Assembly: GCF_900142235.1 (NCBI RefSeq) | Contig: NZ_FRAE01000007.1 | Coordinates: forward strand, 1-64,000 | Reading direction: 5' to 3' | DNA length: 64,000 bases | Source of the DNA: Tepidibacter formicigenes DSM 15518 | GTDB lineage: Bacteria; Bacillota; Clostridia; Peptostreptococcales; Peptostreptococcaceae | In this document: one piece after another, positions 43,536 through 52,140 of the stretch | How the letters are laid out: each line of letters opens with the position of its first letter | Position numbering within the stretch: the stretch's first letter is position 1 | The notes under the pieces: generated by a model | Databases searched by the model: none | What the model was told of the DNA's origin: nothing | Seen by the model: the letters and a program-made list of their open reading frames with translations, nothing else | Program-made: the position numbers and the translations under genes

Positions 43536-46500
43536 ATGAAGAAATTTAAATCATTAGCCAATTCAGTTGTGGAAAGTGAAAAACAAATATCTGATTTTTG
43601 GAAAGAAGTAAATATATTAGAAAAAACATTAGAGCATGGGAAAGATAAGCCTTCTTTTGTATTTTTCGAAGGACCTCCAACTGCAAATGGAAAACCTGGA
43701 ATTCACCATGTTATGGCTAGAACTCTAAAAGATTCTGTTTGTAGATATAAAACTATGAGTGGTTATCAAGTAAAAAGAAAAGCAGGATGGGATACTCATG
43801 GTCTTCCTGTTGAAATAGAAGTTGAAAAGCAGTTAAATCTTAAAGATAAGCAGGCAATAGAAAATTATGGTATAGACAAATTTAATGAAAAATGTAGAGA
43901 ATCAGTTTTTTCATATGAAAAGTTATGGAGAGAAATGACAGAGCGTATGGCTTATGAAATAGACCTTGATAATCCATATATAACACTTGACAATAACTAT
44001 ATAGAAAGTGTTTGGTGGATACTAGATAAGTTTAATAAAGAAGGATATATATATGAAGGTCATAAAATACTTCCATACTGTTCAAGATGTGGAACTGGAC
44101 TTGCTTCTCACGAAGTTGCTCAAGGATATAAAGAAGTAAAAACAAATACAGTTATAGTTAAATTTAAGAGAAAAGATGTAGATGAATACTTTCTTGTTTG
44201 GACAACAACACCTTGGACATTACCATCAAATGTTGCACTTACTGTTAATCCTAATGAAACTTACTTAAAGGTTAAATATAATGATGAAGTATATTATGTA
44301 GAAAAAAATCTATCTTCAAAGGTCATTGATGGAGATTTTGAAGTTTTAGAAGAATTTAAAGGTAAAGATTTGGAAGGAATAGAATATGAACAAATTATGC
44401 CATTTGTAAAGGCTGATAAAAAAGCTTTCTTTGTAACTTGTGGTGATTATGTAACAACAGAAGATGGGACAGGTATAGTACATACTGCTCCTGCTTTTGG
44501 TGAAGATGACTATAATTTAGGTAGAAAATATAATCTTCCTGTACTTCAGCCTGTTGATGAAACTGGAAAGTTTACAGCTACTCCATGGGAAGGTAAGTTT
44601 GTAATGGAAGAAGGAGTAGATGTTGAAATTATAAAATGGCTTCACGCAGAAGGAAAACTTTTCAAAAAAGAAAAAGTGGCTCATAATTATCCACATTGCT
44701 GGAGATGTTCAACTCCTCTTTTATATTATGCTAAGCCTAGTTGGTATATAGAGATGACAAAGCTTAAAGATAAGCTTATAGAGAACAATAATACAGTTGA
44801 GTGGTATCCTTCATTTGTTGGAGAAAAGAGGTTTGGAAATTGGCTTGAAAACTTAAATGATTGGGCTATATCTAGAAGTAGATATTGGGGAACTCCTCTT
44901 AATATTTGGACATGCGAATGTGGACATAAAGAATCTATAGGTTCAAGAAAAGAACTTGTAGAAAAAGCTATAGAAGATATAGATGAAACTATAGAACTTC
45001 ATAGACCTTATATAGATGATGTTCATATAAAATGTAGCAAGTGTGGAGAAACTATGACTAGAGTTAAGGATGTAATAGATTGTTGGTTTGACAGTGGAGC
45101 AATGCCTTATGCTCAACATCATTATCCTTTTGAAAATAAGGAAAACTTTGATGAATTATTTCCTGCTGACTTTATATCTGAAGGAATAGACCAAACTAGG
45201 GGATGGTTCTATTCACTACTTGCAATATCAACTTTTGTAAAAGGGAAAGCTCCATATAAAAGGGTATTAGTTACTGACTTAATACTTGATAAAGATGGTA
45301 AAAAGATGTCTAAATCTAGAGGAAACACTATTAATCCATTTGAATTATTTGATAAATATGGTGCAGATGTTTTAAGATGGTATTTACTTTATGTATCACC
45401 ACCATGGACTCCAACTAGATTTGATATAGATGGACTTAAAGAAGTTCAAAGTAAATTCTTTGGAACTATAAAAAATGTATATAACTTCTTTACTTTATAT
45501 GCAAACACAGATGAAATAAATCCTACTGATTTCTTTGTAGAATATAAAGATAGACCAGAGCTTGATAGATGGATTATATCTAAATTTAATAATTTAAAAG
45601 CAAAAGTAGAAGAATATTTAAGTGTATTTGAATTAACAAAAACAGTTAGAGATATTCAAGAATTTGTAAATGAAGATCTTTCAAACTGGTATATAAGACG
45701 TTCTCGTAGACGTTTCTGGGCTACTGAGCTTACTGAGGATAAAAAAGCAGTTTACAATACTACTTATGAAATATTAGTTGGAATATCACAAATGGTAGCT
45801 CCATTTGCTCCTTATATTTCTGAGGAAATATACAAAAATCTTACTGGTGAATTCTCAGTTCATTTAAGTGAGTATCCAAGAGCTAATAAAGAATTAATAG
45901 ATTTAAAAGTAGAGGAAAAAATGGACTTAGTTAAGAACTTAGTTACTCTTGGTAGAGCATCAAGAGAAACTGTAAGAATAAAGGTACGTCAACCAATACA
46001 AAAAGTTTTAATAGATGGTAAATATGAAGAATTAATAGATGATCTTGTTCCACTAATTAAAGAGGAACTAAATGTTAAGAATGTTGTATTTGCTAAGAAC
46101 TTAAATGAATATATGAACTTTAGCTTAAAGCCAAACTTCAAAGTTTTAGGGCCTGTACTTGGACCTAAGCTTAAAGCATTTGGTAAAGCTTTATCACAAG
46201 TTGATGCATCAGTTGTAGTTCCAAAATTAGAAAATGGAGAAAGTGTAGTTGTAGATATTGAAGGTGAAGAATTTGAAGTTACAAAAGATCATGTTTTAGT
46301 AACTATTTCTGCAAAAGAAGGATTTAATGTATCTATGGAAAATAATCTATTTGTAATTTTAGATACAACTCTTACAGAAGAGCTTATAAATGAAGGATAT
46401 GCAAGAGAGTTTATATCTAAAGTACAGCAAATGAGAAAGAATAATGATTATGAAATGATGGATAATATAAAAATTTATTTCAGTGGAGATGAAGTTATAT

Positions 46501-46640
46501 CTAAAGCTGTTGAAATTCATAGAGACTATATAATGAGTGAAACTTTAGCAGTAACTTTAGATGAAGTTTCTGATGATGGCTTTGAAAAACATAATTTAAA
46601 TGATCATGAAACTGGAATTAAAATAGAAAAAGTAAATTAG
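43536..46640 (+). CDS. ileS: Isoleucyl-tRNA synthetase, IleRS2 type with GIHH signature
   Basis: 1034 aa class I synthetase. Length and sequence (TAGMGxPGIHH region, [41 protein letters not shown] editing-domain block in slightly varied form, KMSKSRGN near residue 590, [11 protein letters not shown]) place it with the eukaryote-like IleRS2 group. The class signature HIGH is replaced by GIHH at residues 55-58. IleRS2 enzymes resist mupirocin, and those with GXHH are reported as hyper-resistant. ATG 43536 with GAAAGGG. Expressed under the T-box upstream and ended by a terminator. Confidence 0.97.
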   Translation: [1034 protein letters not shown]

Positions 46641-46641
46641 T

Positions 46642-46672
46642 AAAAGTGCTCCTTTCATGGAGCACTTTTTTC
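46642..46672 (+). terminator. ileS terminator
   Basis: An 11-bp perfect stem (46642-46652 with 46659-46669) with a 6-nt loop and a T run. Confidence 0.92.
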
Positions 46673-46718
46673 TGCTAAAATAAATAAAGTAAAAATATTA
46701 TAATTAGGAGGAATAAAA

Positions 46719-47417
46719 ATGAATAGAATTGGAATAATAGGGGCCATGGATGAAGAAGTAGATATACTCAAAGAATTAATGAATATAGAGGAAACAATAG
46801 AAAAAGCTTCTTTAAAATTTTATGTAGGAAAACTAGAAAATAAAGATGTTGTTTTAGTAAGATGTGGAATAGGTAAAGTAAATGCTGCACTTTGCACTCA
46901 AATACTTATAAGTGAATTTAAAGTTGAAGCTGTTATAAATACAGGAGTTGCAGGAGCACTTCATGATGAACTTGATGTATTTGATATAGTAATATCTACA
47001 GATACTCTTCATCATGATTTTGATACAAGCGTATTTGGATATGAATTAGGTATAATTCCTAGAATGGAAACTTCTATATTTAAAGCAGATGATAGACTAA
47101 TTGATGTAGCCTATAATTCAAGTATTAAAAATGTTAAAAATCATAAGGTATTAAAAGGAAGAGTTGTAACAGGAGATATATTTGTTAGCAGTAAAGAATT
47201 AAAGGATAAATTAGTTAATAAGCTTAATGGATATTGTGCAGAAATGGAAGGGGCTGCTATTGGACATACTTGTTTTGTAAATAATGTGCCATTTGTAATA
47301 ATAAGAGCAATGTCTGATAAAGCAGATGGAAGTGCTGATGTTACATATGAAGAATTTGTTCAAGAAGCAGCACATAATTCAAAAGATATAGTACTTAGCA
47401 TGCTAAAAAATATATAA
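46719..47417 (+). CDS. mtnN: 5-methylthioadenosine/S-adenosylhomocysteine nucleosidase
   Basis: 232 aa. Hydrolyses methylthioadenosine and S-adenosylhomocysteine, removing adenine, in methionine salvage and the SAM cycle. Motifs are IGIIGAMDEEV at the N-terminus, GIGKVNAA, NTGVAGAL, the catalytic segment AEMEGAAIGH and RAMSDKADG with the active-site aspartate. TTAGGAGG before the ATG. It is a single gene between two terminators, not linked to other methionine genes here. Confidence 0.97.
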   Translation: MNRIGIIGAMDEEVDILKELMNIEETIEKASLKFYVGKLENKDVVLVRCGIGKVNAALCTQILISEFKVEAVINTGVAGALHDELDVFDIVISTDTLHHDFDTSVFGYELGIIPRMETSIFKADDRLIDVAYNSSIKNVKNHKVLKGRVVTGDIFVSSKELKDKLVNKLNGYCAEMEGAAIGHTCFVNNVPFVIIRAMSDKADGSADVTYEEFVQEAAHNSKDIVLSMLKNI

Positions 47418-47418
47418 A

Positions 47419-47449
47419 AGAAAGGCTGATATTAAAAATCAGCCTTTCT
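47419..47449. terminator. Bidirectional terminator between mtnN and the 67-aa gene
   Basis: A 12-bp perfect stem (47419-47430 with 47438-47449) lies between convergent genes. T runs on each side are weak. Confidence 0.65.
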
Positions 47450-47454
47450 AAACT

Positions 47455-47658
47455 TTAATCTATATGATATTTATAAGGATAAATATCTTCCACTTTTTTA
47501 CCTAGTTTATTGGCAAAATCATATGGATTGAATTCATTTATGATTTTTCCATCTTTATATATTTTTGTGTTCCATACTTTTCCATCTTCTCTAAGTAAAA
47601 TCTCAGCTGGATATACACTTCCATCATCAAATTCAATTCTTCCTTTTTTCCATGGCAT
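47455..47658 (-). CDS. Small hypothetical protein (67 aa)
   Basis: Not recognised. The protein is soluble, with beta-rich DGSVYPAEILLREDGKVWNTKIYKDGK and an end EDIYPYKYHID. Reality is supported by a perfect AAAGGAGGT Shine-Dalgarno on the minus strand just upstream of its ATG and by a terminator-like stem after it. It is isolated, with no operon partner. The sequence could form a small SH3-like or PRC-like barrel, but that is only an impression. Confidence 0.65.
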   Translation of the reverse strand: MPWKKGRIEFDDGSVYPAEILLREDGKVWNTKIYKDGKIINEFNPYDFANKLGKKVEDIYPYKYHID

Positions 47659-47821
47659 AAAAAATACCTCCTTTAATAAGTTATATATATTTTTTCACTT
47701 ATTTTATTAAATATTACTACAAAAATATGGAGATAAGGTTTCATCATATTTATTAGTAATACATATATTTTAAAGAATGAAAATATTAAATAATTATTTA
47801 AAAGATGGGAGAGAAATAAGA

Positions 47822-48076
47822 ATGTATGATAGAACTTTATTAAAGAGAATTTATAATTCTTTAAATGAAATTTGTAAAGATAATAAAATAACAAAAGTTA
47901 ATAAAATAACTTTTGTTACTAGCATGGATAGTGATTTAGATGAGGTTAATATATGTGATTATTTTTCAAAAAATAATAGTGAACTAATAGGAAATTGGAC
48001 TGATATTAATATAAAAAGAGAAAATTTTGAACAAAATATTGCTATTATTCATAGTATAGAAGGTGACAATAAATAA
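47822..48076 (+). CDS. Small protein with HypA-like pattern (84 aa)
   Basis: Not firmly recognised. The order of elements (N-terminal helix LLKRIYNSLNEICKDN, KVNKITFVTS strand, DLDEVNICDYF, LIGNWTDINIKRENFEQNIAIIHSIEGD) parallels the nickel-binding half of HypA, but the metal-binding MHE start and the CxxC zinc ribbon are absent. ATG 47822 is preferred because GGGAGAG stands about 10 bases upstream. A longer start at 47777 has no Shine-Dalgarno. A terminator follows. No hydrogenase or urease gene is near. Confidence 0.6.
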   Translation: MYDRTLLKRIYNSLNEICKDNKITKVNKITFVTSMDSDLDEVNICDYFSKNNSELIGNWTDINIKRENFEQNIAIIHSIEGDNK

Positions 48077-48093
48077 TATTTGAATGAACTATA

Positions 48094-48125
48094 AAAAAGA
48101 TATATAATTATATATATCTTTTTAA
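48094..48125 (+). terminator. Terminator after the 84-aa gene
   Basis: A 13-bp A/T-rich stem (48094-48106 with 48111-48123) with a 4-nt loop. The right arm ends in T residues. Confidence 0.7.
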
Positions 48126-48147
48126 AAATTTGATAAAATTAAAGTGA

Positions 48148-48366
48148 TGATTAAGAGTAGTAAATATAAATGAAGTTACAGCGATTTAGGGATGGTGTGA
48201 GCCTAGAACTGATGTTTATATTGAATGGACTTATGAGCTTAAATCTGAAATAACAGTAAGGTTTAACGGATATCCACCGTTATAGGATAAAGTGGACATT
48301 TGTCAACTAGAGTGGTACCGCGGGAATTAACTCGTCTCTATATTAATAGAGACGAGTTTTTGTTTT
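48148..48366 (+). ncRNA. T-box riboswitch (tRNA-Trp) controlling trpS
   Basis: The T-box AGAGTGGTACCGCGGG is at 48309-48324, followed by a 12-bp terminator stem (48329-48340 with 48347-48358) and T residues. A TGG specifier (48226-48228, in GAATGGACTTATGAGC) fits tryptophan. Stem I begins near AAGAGTAGTAAA. The leader occupies most of the 322-bp gap before trpS. I saw no clear promoter. Confidence 0.93.
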
Positions 48367-48398
48367 ATAAATATAAGTTTAACAGGAGGTTTTAACTA

Positions 48399-49403
48399 AT
48401 GAGTGAAAAAAAAGTAATATTAAGTGGAGTTCAACCATCAGGGAAATTAACACTTGGTAATTATATAGGAGCAATAAATAATTGGGTATCTCTTCAAGAA
48501 GAATATGATTGTTATTATTTTATAGCAGACTTACATGCAATTACTGTACCTCAAGAAGCTAAAAATTTAAGAAAAAATTCAATAGAAGCTATTGCTCAAT
48601 ATATAGCAAGTGGGTTAGATCCTGATAAGAATACGATATTTATGCAGTCACATGTAAGTGCTCATGCTGAACTTGCTTGGGTATTAAACTCTATAACTTA
48701 TATGGGAGAACTTAATAGAATGACTCAATTTAAAGATAAATCTAAAAAAAATGAAGCAAATTTAAATTCAGCTCTTTTTACATATCCTACATTAATGGCA
48801 GCTGATATATTACTTTATCAAGCAGACTTTGTTCCTGTAGGAGAAGATCAAAAACAGCATTTAGAGCTTGCTAGAAATTTAGCGCAAAGATTTAATAAAA
48901 GATATAGTGAAACTTTTAAAGTTCCTAAGCCATATATAGCTAAAGTAGGAGCTAGAGTAATGAGCCTTCAAGAACCTACAAAGAAAATGTCAAAATCAGA
49001 TGAAAATGAAAATGCATATATAGGAATGGTAGAAGAACCTGATTCAATACTTAGAAAAGTAAAAAGAGCAGTAACGGATTCAGTTGGAATAGTAAAATAT
49101 TCTGATGAACAGCCAGGAATTAAAAACTTAATAGATATTTATTCAAAACTTTCAGGAAAGACTACAGAAGAAATTGAAGTAATGTATGAAGGAAAAGGGT
49201 ATGGAGAATTTAAAAATGATGTGGCTGAAGTTATAATAGAGAGTTTAAGACCTGTAAGAGAAAAATATAATGATTTATTAAATAATAAAGATTATTTAGA
49301 GAAAATCTATGCTCAAGGTGCAGATAAAGCAGAAAGAGCTGCTAGAAAAACATTAAGAAAAGTTTACAAAAAGGTAGGATTTATACCAAGGAAATTTATA
49401 TAG
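48399..49403 (+). CDS. trpS: Tryptophanyl-tRNA synthetase
   Basis: 334 aa class I synthetase that charges tRNA-Trp. The HIGH-equivalent motif is PSGKLTLGNYIGA (TLGN at 18-21). KMSKSDENE is the second signature, near residue 195. YPTLMAADILLYQADFVPVGEDQKQHLELARNLAQRFN covers the substrate pocket (quoted in parts elsewhere in the family). ACAGGAGGT precedes the ATG. Its expression depends on the T-box leader just upstream. Confidence 0.97.
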   Translation: MSEKKVILSGVQPSGKLTLGNYIGAINNWVSLQEEYDCYYFIADLHAITVPQEAKNLRKNSIEAIAQYIASGLDPDKNTIFMQSHVSAHAELAWVLNSITYMGELNRMTQFKDKSKKNEANLNSALFTYPTLMAADILLYQADFVPVGEDQKQHLELARNLAQRFNKRYSETFKVPKPYIAKVGARVMSLQEPTKKMSKSDENENAYIGMVEEPDSILRKVKRAVTDSVGIVKYSDEQPGIKNLIDIYSKLSGKTTEEIEVMYEGKGYGEFKNDVAEVIIESLRPVREKYNDLLNNKDYLEKIYAQGADKAERAARKTLRKVYKKVGFIPRKFI

Positions 49404-49409
49404 TATAAC

Positions 49410-49441
49410 AAAAGACTGTTGTTTTGACAACAGTCTTTTAT
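49410..49441 (+). terminator. trpS terminator
   Basis: A 12-bp perfect stem (49410-49421 with 49428-49439, loop TTTTGA) ending in T residues. Confidence 0.88.
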
Positions 49442-49566
49442 TTGAGTAAATGCATAAAGGAATATTTTGTTAAAAAAATGAATATGCTAAATGAAGGAAT
49501 AAATTGTATAAGAAGGTATGTAATGTTTTAAAATAATTTGGTTAAAATATAGAAATAAATTATATG

Positions 49567-49601
49567 TTTTTTTATAATGAATAGGAAATTATAATCCTTT
49601 T
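49567..49601 (+). repeat. Dispersed repeat fragment before the GerAB-type gene
   Basis: Thirty-five bases, starting with seven T and containing ATAATGAATAGGAAATTATA, are identical to 53177-53211 upstream of pyrR. The rest of the larger pyrR-side element is absent here. The surrounding gap (49404-49624) shows only A/T-rich sequence and the trpS terminator. Confidence 0.8.
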
Positions 49602-49624
49602 TATAAAATATTGAGGTGAAAAAT

Positions 49625-50728
49625 TTGAAATACAAAATAACCCCGTATCAATTTTTTATAATGATGATTCTTTTGCCTTATGGTAGTGCAATTCTTTTTT
49701 TCTTAGTTCCAGAAACAAAACAAAATGCATGGATAGCAATGCTTTTTTATTCATTGGTAGGGGTTATTTTACAGCTTATATATATAACATTATATTATAA
49801 ATATCCTAAGGACACCTTAGTTGCTTATATGCCAAAAATTTATGGCAAATTTTTAGGTAATATTTTAAGTATAGTTTATATATGCTATTTTACATATATA
49901 GCATCAAGAGTACTAAGAGATTATGAGGAAATGATATTTAATACTAGATTAAATGATACTCCAACATTTTTTATAGGTATGTTTTTTATTATAGTTATAA
50001 CTTACGGAGTATATGAAGGAATTGAAGTTATAGCAAATCTTTCACAGTTATCATTTATAATATTAATTTGTATGCCGATTTTAGTATTTATAGTTGCGCT
50101 ATTTACAAAAGATTTATTTACAGTAAATAAGCTTAAACCTGTTCTGGAAAATGGTTTTTCTGAAGTAATAATAAAGGGGTGGCCTCTTATAGCATTTCCC
50201 TATGGAGAAGAAATTGTATTTACTATGTTTTATCCTTGTGTTTCCAAAAATTATGAAGTTATAAAAATAGCTGTAGTAGCTGTTCTTATTGAGGGGATTA
50301 TATTATCATTAAATATTGTATTGTTTATAGGAGCACTAGGCTTAGAAACAGCAAGCTCAGCTGTTTCACCTTTTTTAGAAACTGTAAGTGTTTTAAAGGT
50401 AGGATTTTTAGAAAGACTAGATACTGTATTTGTTGTTACATTAGTTATTGGAGGCTTTTTTAAAATTTCAATTTTTATGTATGCTGCACTTCTTGGTACA
50501 TCTCAAATTATTAAATTAAATAATACAAAAACATTAGCGATTCCATTTGGTATTATTGTTTTGTTTTTATCAATGATTATAGCAAGAAACTATTTTGAAC
50601 ATATAAAAATAGGACTTGAATTTGTAGTTAAATATATACACATACCTTTACAGGTTATTGTTCCTATTTTTACATTGCTATTATCTTATGTTAGGCAATT
50701 TTATAATAGTTATAAAAATAATATATAA
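49625..50728 (+). CDS. GerAB/GerKB-type spore germination permease
   Basis: 367 aa, about ten membrane helices, APC-like transporter fold. The N-terminus YKITPYQFFIMMILLPYGSAILF and the WPLIAFPYGEEIVF segment are typical of the GerAB/YndE family, the B subunit of germinant receptors in the spore inner membrane. GerAA and GerAC partners, normally in the same operon, are absent, so it is an orphan B subunit. TTG 49625 follows GAGGTGA. GTG 49616 lies within that Shine-Dalgarno. Confidence 0.88.
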   Translation: MKYKITPYQFFIMMILLPYGSAILFFLVPETKQNAWIAMLFYSLVGVILQLIYITLYYKYPKDTLVAYMPKIYGKFLGNILSIVYICYFTYIASRVLRDYEEMIFNTRLNDTPTFFIGMFFIIVITYGVYEGIEVIANLSQLSFIILICMPILVFIVALFTKDLFTVNKLKPVLENGFSEVIIKGWPLIAFPYGEEIVFTMFYPCVSKNYEVIKIAVVAVLIEGIILSLNIVLFIGALGLETASSAVSPFLETVSVLKVGFLERLDTVFVVTLVIGGFFKISIFMYAALLGTSQIIKLNNTKTLAIPFGIIVLFLSMIIARNYFEHIKIGLEFVVKYIHIPLQVIVPIFTLLLSYVRQFYNSYKNNI

Positions 50729-50813
50729 GACCTTATACATACTTTTAAAATTTTAAAGTATTTTTTTGAAATAATATTTCATAAATAATTATTTAAAGCA
50801 GGGGGAAAAATAA

Positions 50814-51092
50814 TTGAAAGAAGAAAGATTAGATAGAATAGAAAAAAAATTAGACAAAATAGCCCAAATATTAGATAAAAGTAGATTAAAAGAATATATA
50901 GATTTAATGAATAACCCATATAGACTTATTTATATTAATTTTATAGCTGGACTTGCTAGAGGTCTTGGAACAGCTATAGGGCTTACTCTTTTAGCAGCTT
51001 TAGCTTTTTATATTTTAAGAAGTTGGGTAAATTTACCTTTAATAGGCGAGTATATAGCAAAACTTCTAGACATTATTGAAAATTATAGATAG
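50814..51092 (+). CDS. DUF5665 family membrane protein
   Basis: 92 aa. A charged N-terminal helix (KEERLDRIEKKLDKIAQIL) is followed by NPYRLIYINFIAGLARGLGTAIGLTL, the family core, one or two membrane segments (about 50-72) and a short helical end. Function unknown. TTG start with AGCAGGGGG upstream. It forms a unit with the zinc-finger gene 9 bp downstream. Confidence 0.85.
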   Translation: MKEERLDRIEKKLDKIAQILDKSRLKEYIDLMNNPYRLIYINFIAGLARGLGTAIGLTLLAALAFYILRSWVNLPLIGEYIAKLLDIIENYR

Positions 51093-51101
51093 GAGGAAAT
51101 T

Positions 51102-51623
51102 ATGAATAATATAGATTTAAACTACTATAAAGAAATTCTTTTAAAGGAAAAAGAAAAAGTTACAAATTTAGTAGATAAAATTGATGATAATACAGTTTAT
51201 GGAGATAATAGTACACGTTCTAGTATGAGAGAAAACACAGGAGAATTATCAGGGTATGATAATCATCCGGCAGATATGGGAACAGAAGTATTTATGGCAG
51301 AAATAAACATGAATTTAAAAGATAATGAAAAAGATAGATTATATCAAATAAATGCAGCACTAGATAGAATAAATAATGGAACTTATGGAATTTGTGAAAA
51401 GTGTAAAAAAGAAATAGAAGAAGAAAGACTAGATATAATTCCAGAGAGTTCTTTGTGCTCAAGTTGTTCAAATGAATATGATAAAATTTATAAAAATCAA
51501 GATTATAGACCTATTGAAGAAGAACTTTTAAATAAGAATGATTATTTTTATAGTGATATTCTTGAAGATTTAGCAGATTTAAATAGAAATGAAGAACATG
51601 ATCAAGTAGAAGATGGCTTTTAA
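51102..51623 (+). CDS. TraR/DksA-type zinc-finger protein, YteA/YlyA-like
   Basis: 173 aa. A helical N-terminus (LKEKEKVTNLVDKIDDN) and the family block DNHPADMGTEVFMAEINMNLKDNEK lead to a four-cysteine zinc finger (CEKC...CSSC, about residues 105-127). It may bind the RNA polymerase secondary channel as DksA does. B. subtilis has ylyA at exactly this place between ileS and lspA. ATAGGAGG precedes the ATG. Confidence 0.88.
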   Translation: MNNIDLNYYKEILLKEKEKVTNLVDKIDDNTVYGDNSTRSSMRENTGELSGYDNHPADMGTEVFMAEINMNLKDNEKDRLYQINAALDRINNGTYGICEKCKKEIEEERLDIIPESSLCSSCSNEYDKIYKNQDYRPIEEELLNKNDYFYSDILEDLADLNRNEEHDQVEDGF

Positions 51624-51656
51624 AATGCTGTGGAAAGTATCCATGGCATTTTATTT
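51622..51656 (+). terminator. Terminator before lspA
   Basis: A 13-bp stem with two G-T pairs (51622-51634 with 51640-51652, loop AAGTA), followed by T-rich sequence. A TATAAT at about 51661 may serve lspA. Confidence 0.75.
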
Positions 51657-51699
51657 TGTGGTATAATTTTATGGACTAATTTATTAGGGGGTTATATAC

Positions 51700-52131
51700 G
51701 TGAATATAATATTAATTATACTTTTAATAGGACTAGATCAAATAACAAAATATTTTGCTTTAAAGTATTTATCTCAAATAGGTTCTATTAGTATTATTGA
51801 AAATATTTTTAATCTTACATATGTAGAGAATAAGGGAGCTGCTTTTGGAATACTTCAAAATCAAAAATGGTTTTTTGTTTTAGTTGCTACATCAGTAGTT
51901 ATATTTATTTTATATTATTTATTTTATAATAAAAAATTAAGTATTTATACTAGAATTTCTTTAATATTAATTTTATCTGGAGCAATAGGTAATTTAATAG
52001 ATAGAGTAAGACTTAATTTTGTAGTTGATTTTTTTGATTTTATAATATGGCCTGTTTTTAATATGGCTGATATATATGTTGTAGTAGGAGGAATATTACT
52101 TTCATATACTATAATTTCAGGAAAAGAATAG
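51700..52131 (+). CDS. lspA: Lipoprotein signal peptidase LspA
   Basis: 143 aa, four membrane helices. This aspartic peptidase removes the signal peptide from diacylglyceryl-modified prolipoproteins. Blocks visible are GLDQITKYFA, NLTYVENKGAAFGIL, and the two catalytic aspartates D110 (VVDF) and D124 (NMAD). GTG start behind TTAGGGGG. It works after Lgt, encoded 45 kb upstream. It is followed by rluD as in most bacteria. Confidence 0.97.
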   Translation: MNIILIILLIGLDQITKYFALKYLSQIGSISIIENIFNLTYVENKGAAFGILQNQKWFFVLVATSVVIFILYYLFYNKKLSIYTRISLILILSGAIGNLIDRVRLNFVVDFFDFIIWPVFNMADIYVVVGGILLSYTIISGKE

Positions 52132-52140
52132 GAGGAATTT

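Noticed and set aside
47510-47710. A 66-codon plus-strand frame overlapping the 67-aa minus-strand gene
   Set aside because: The minus-strand frame has a perfect Shine-Dalgarno and a balanced soluble composition. The plus frame has neither.
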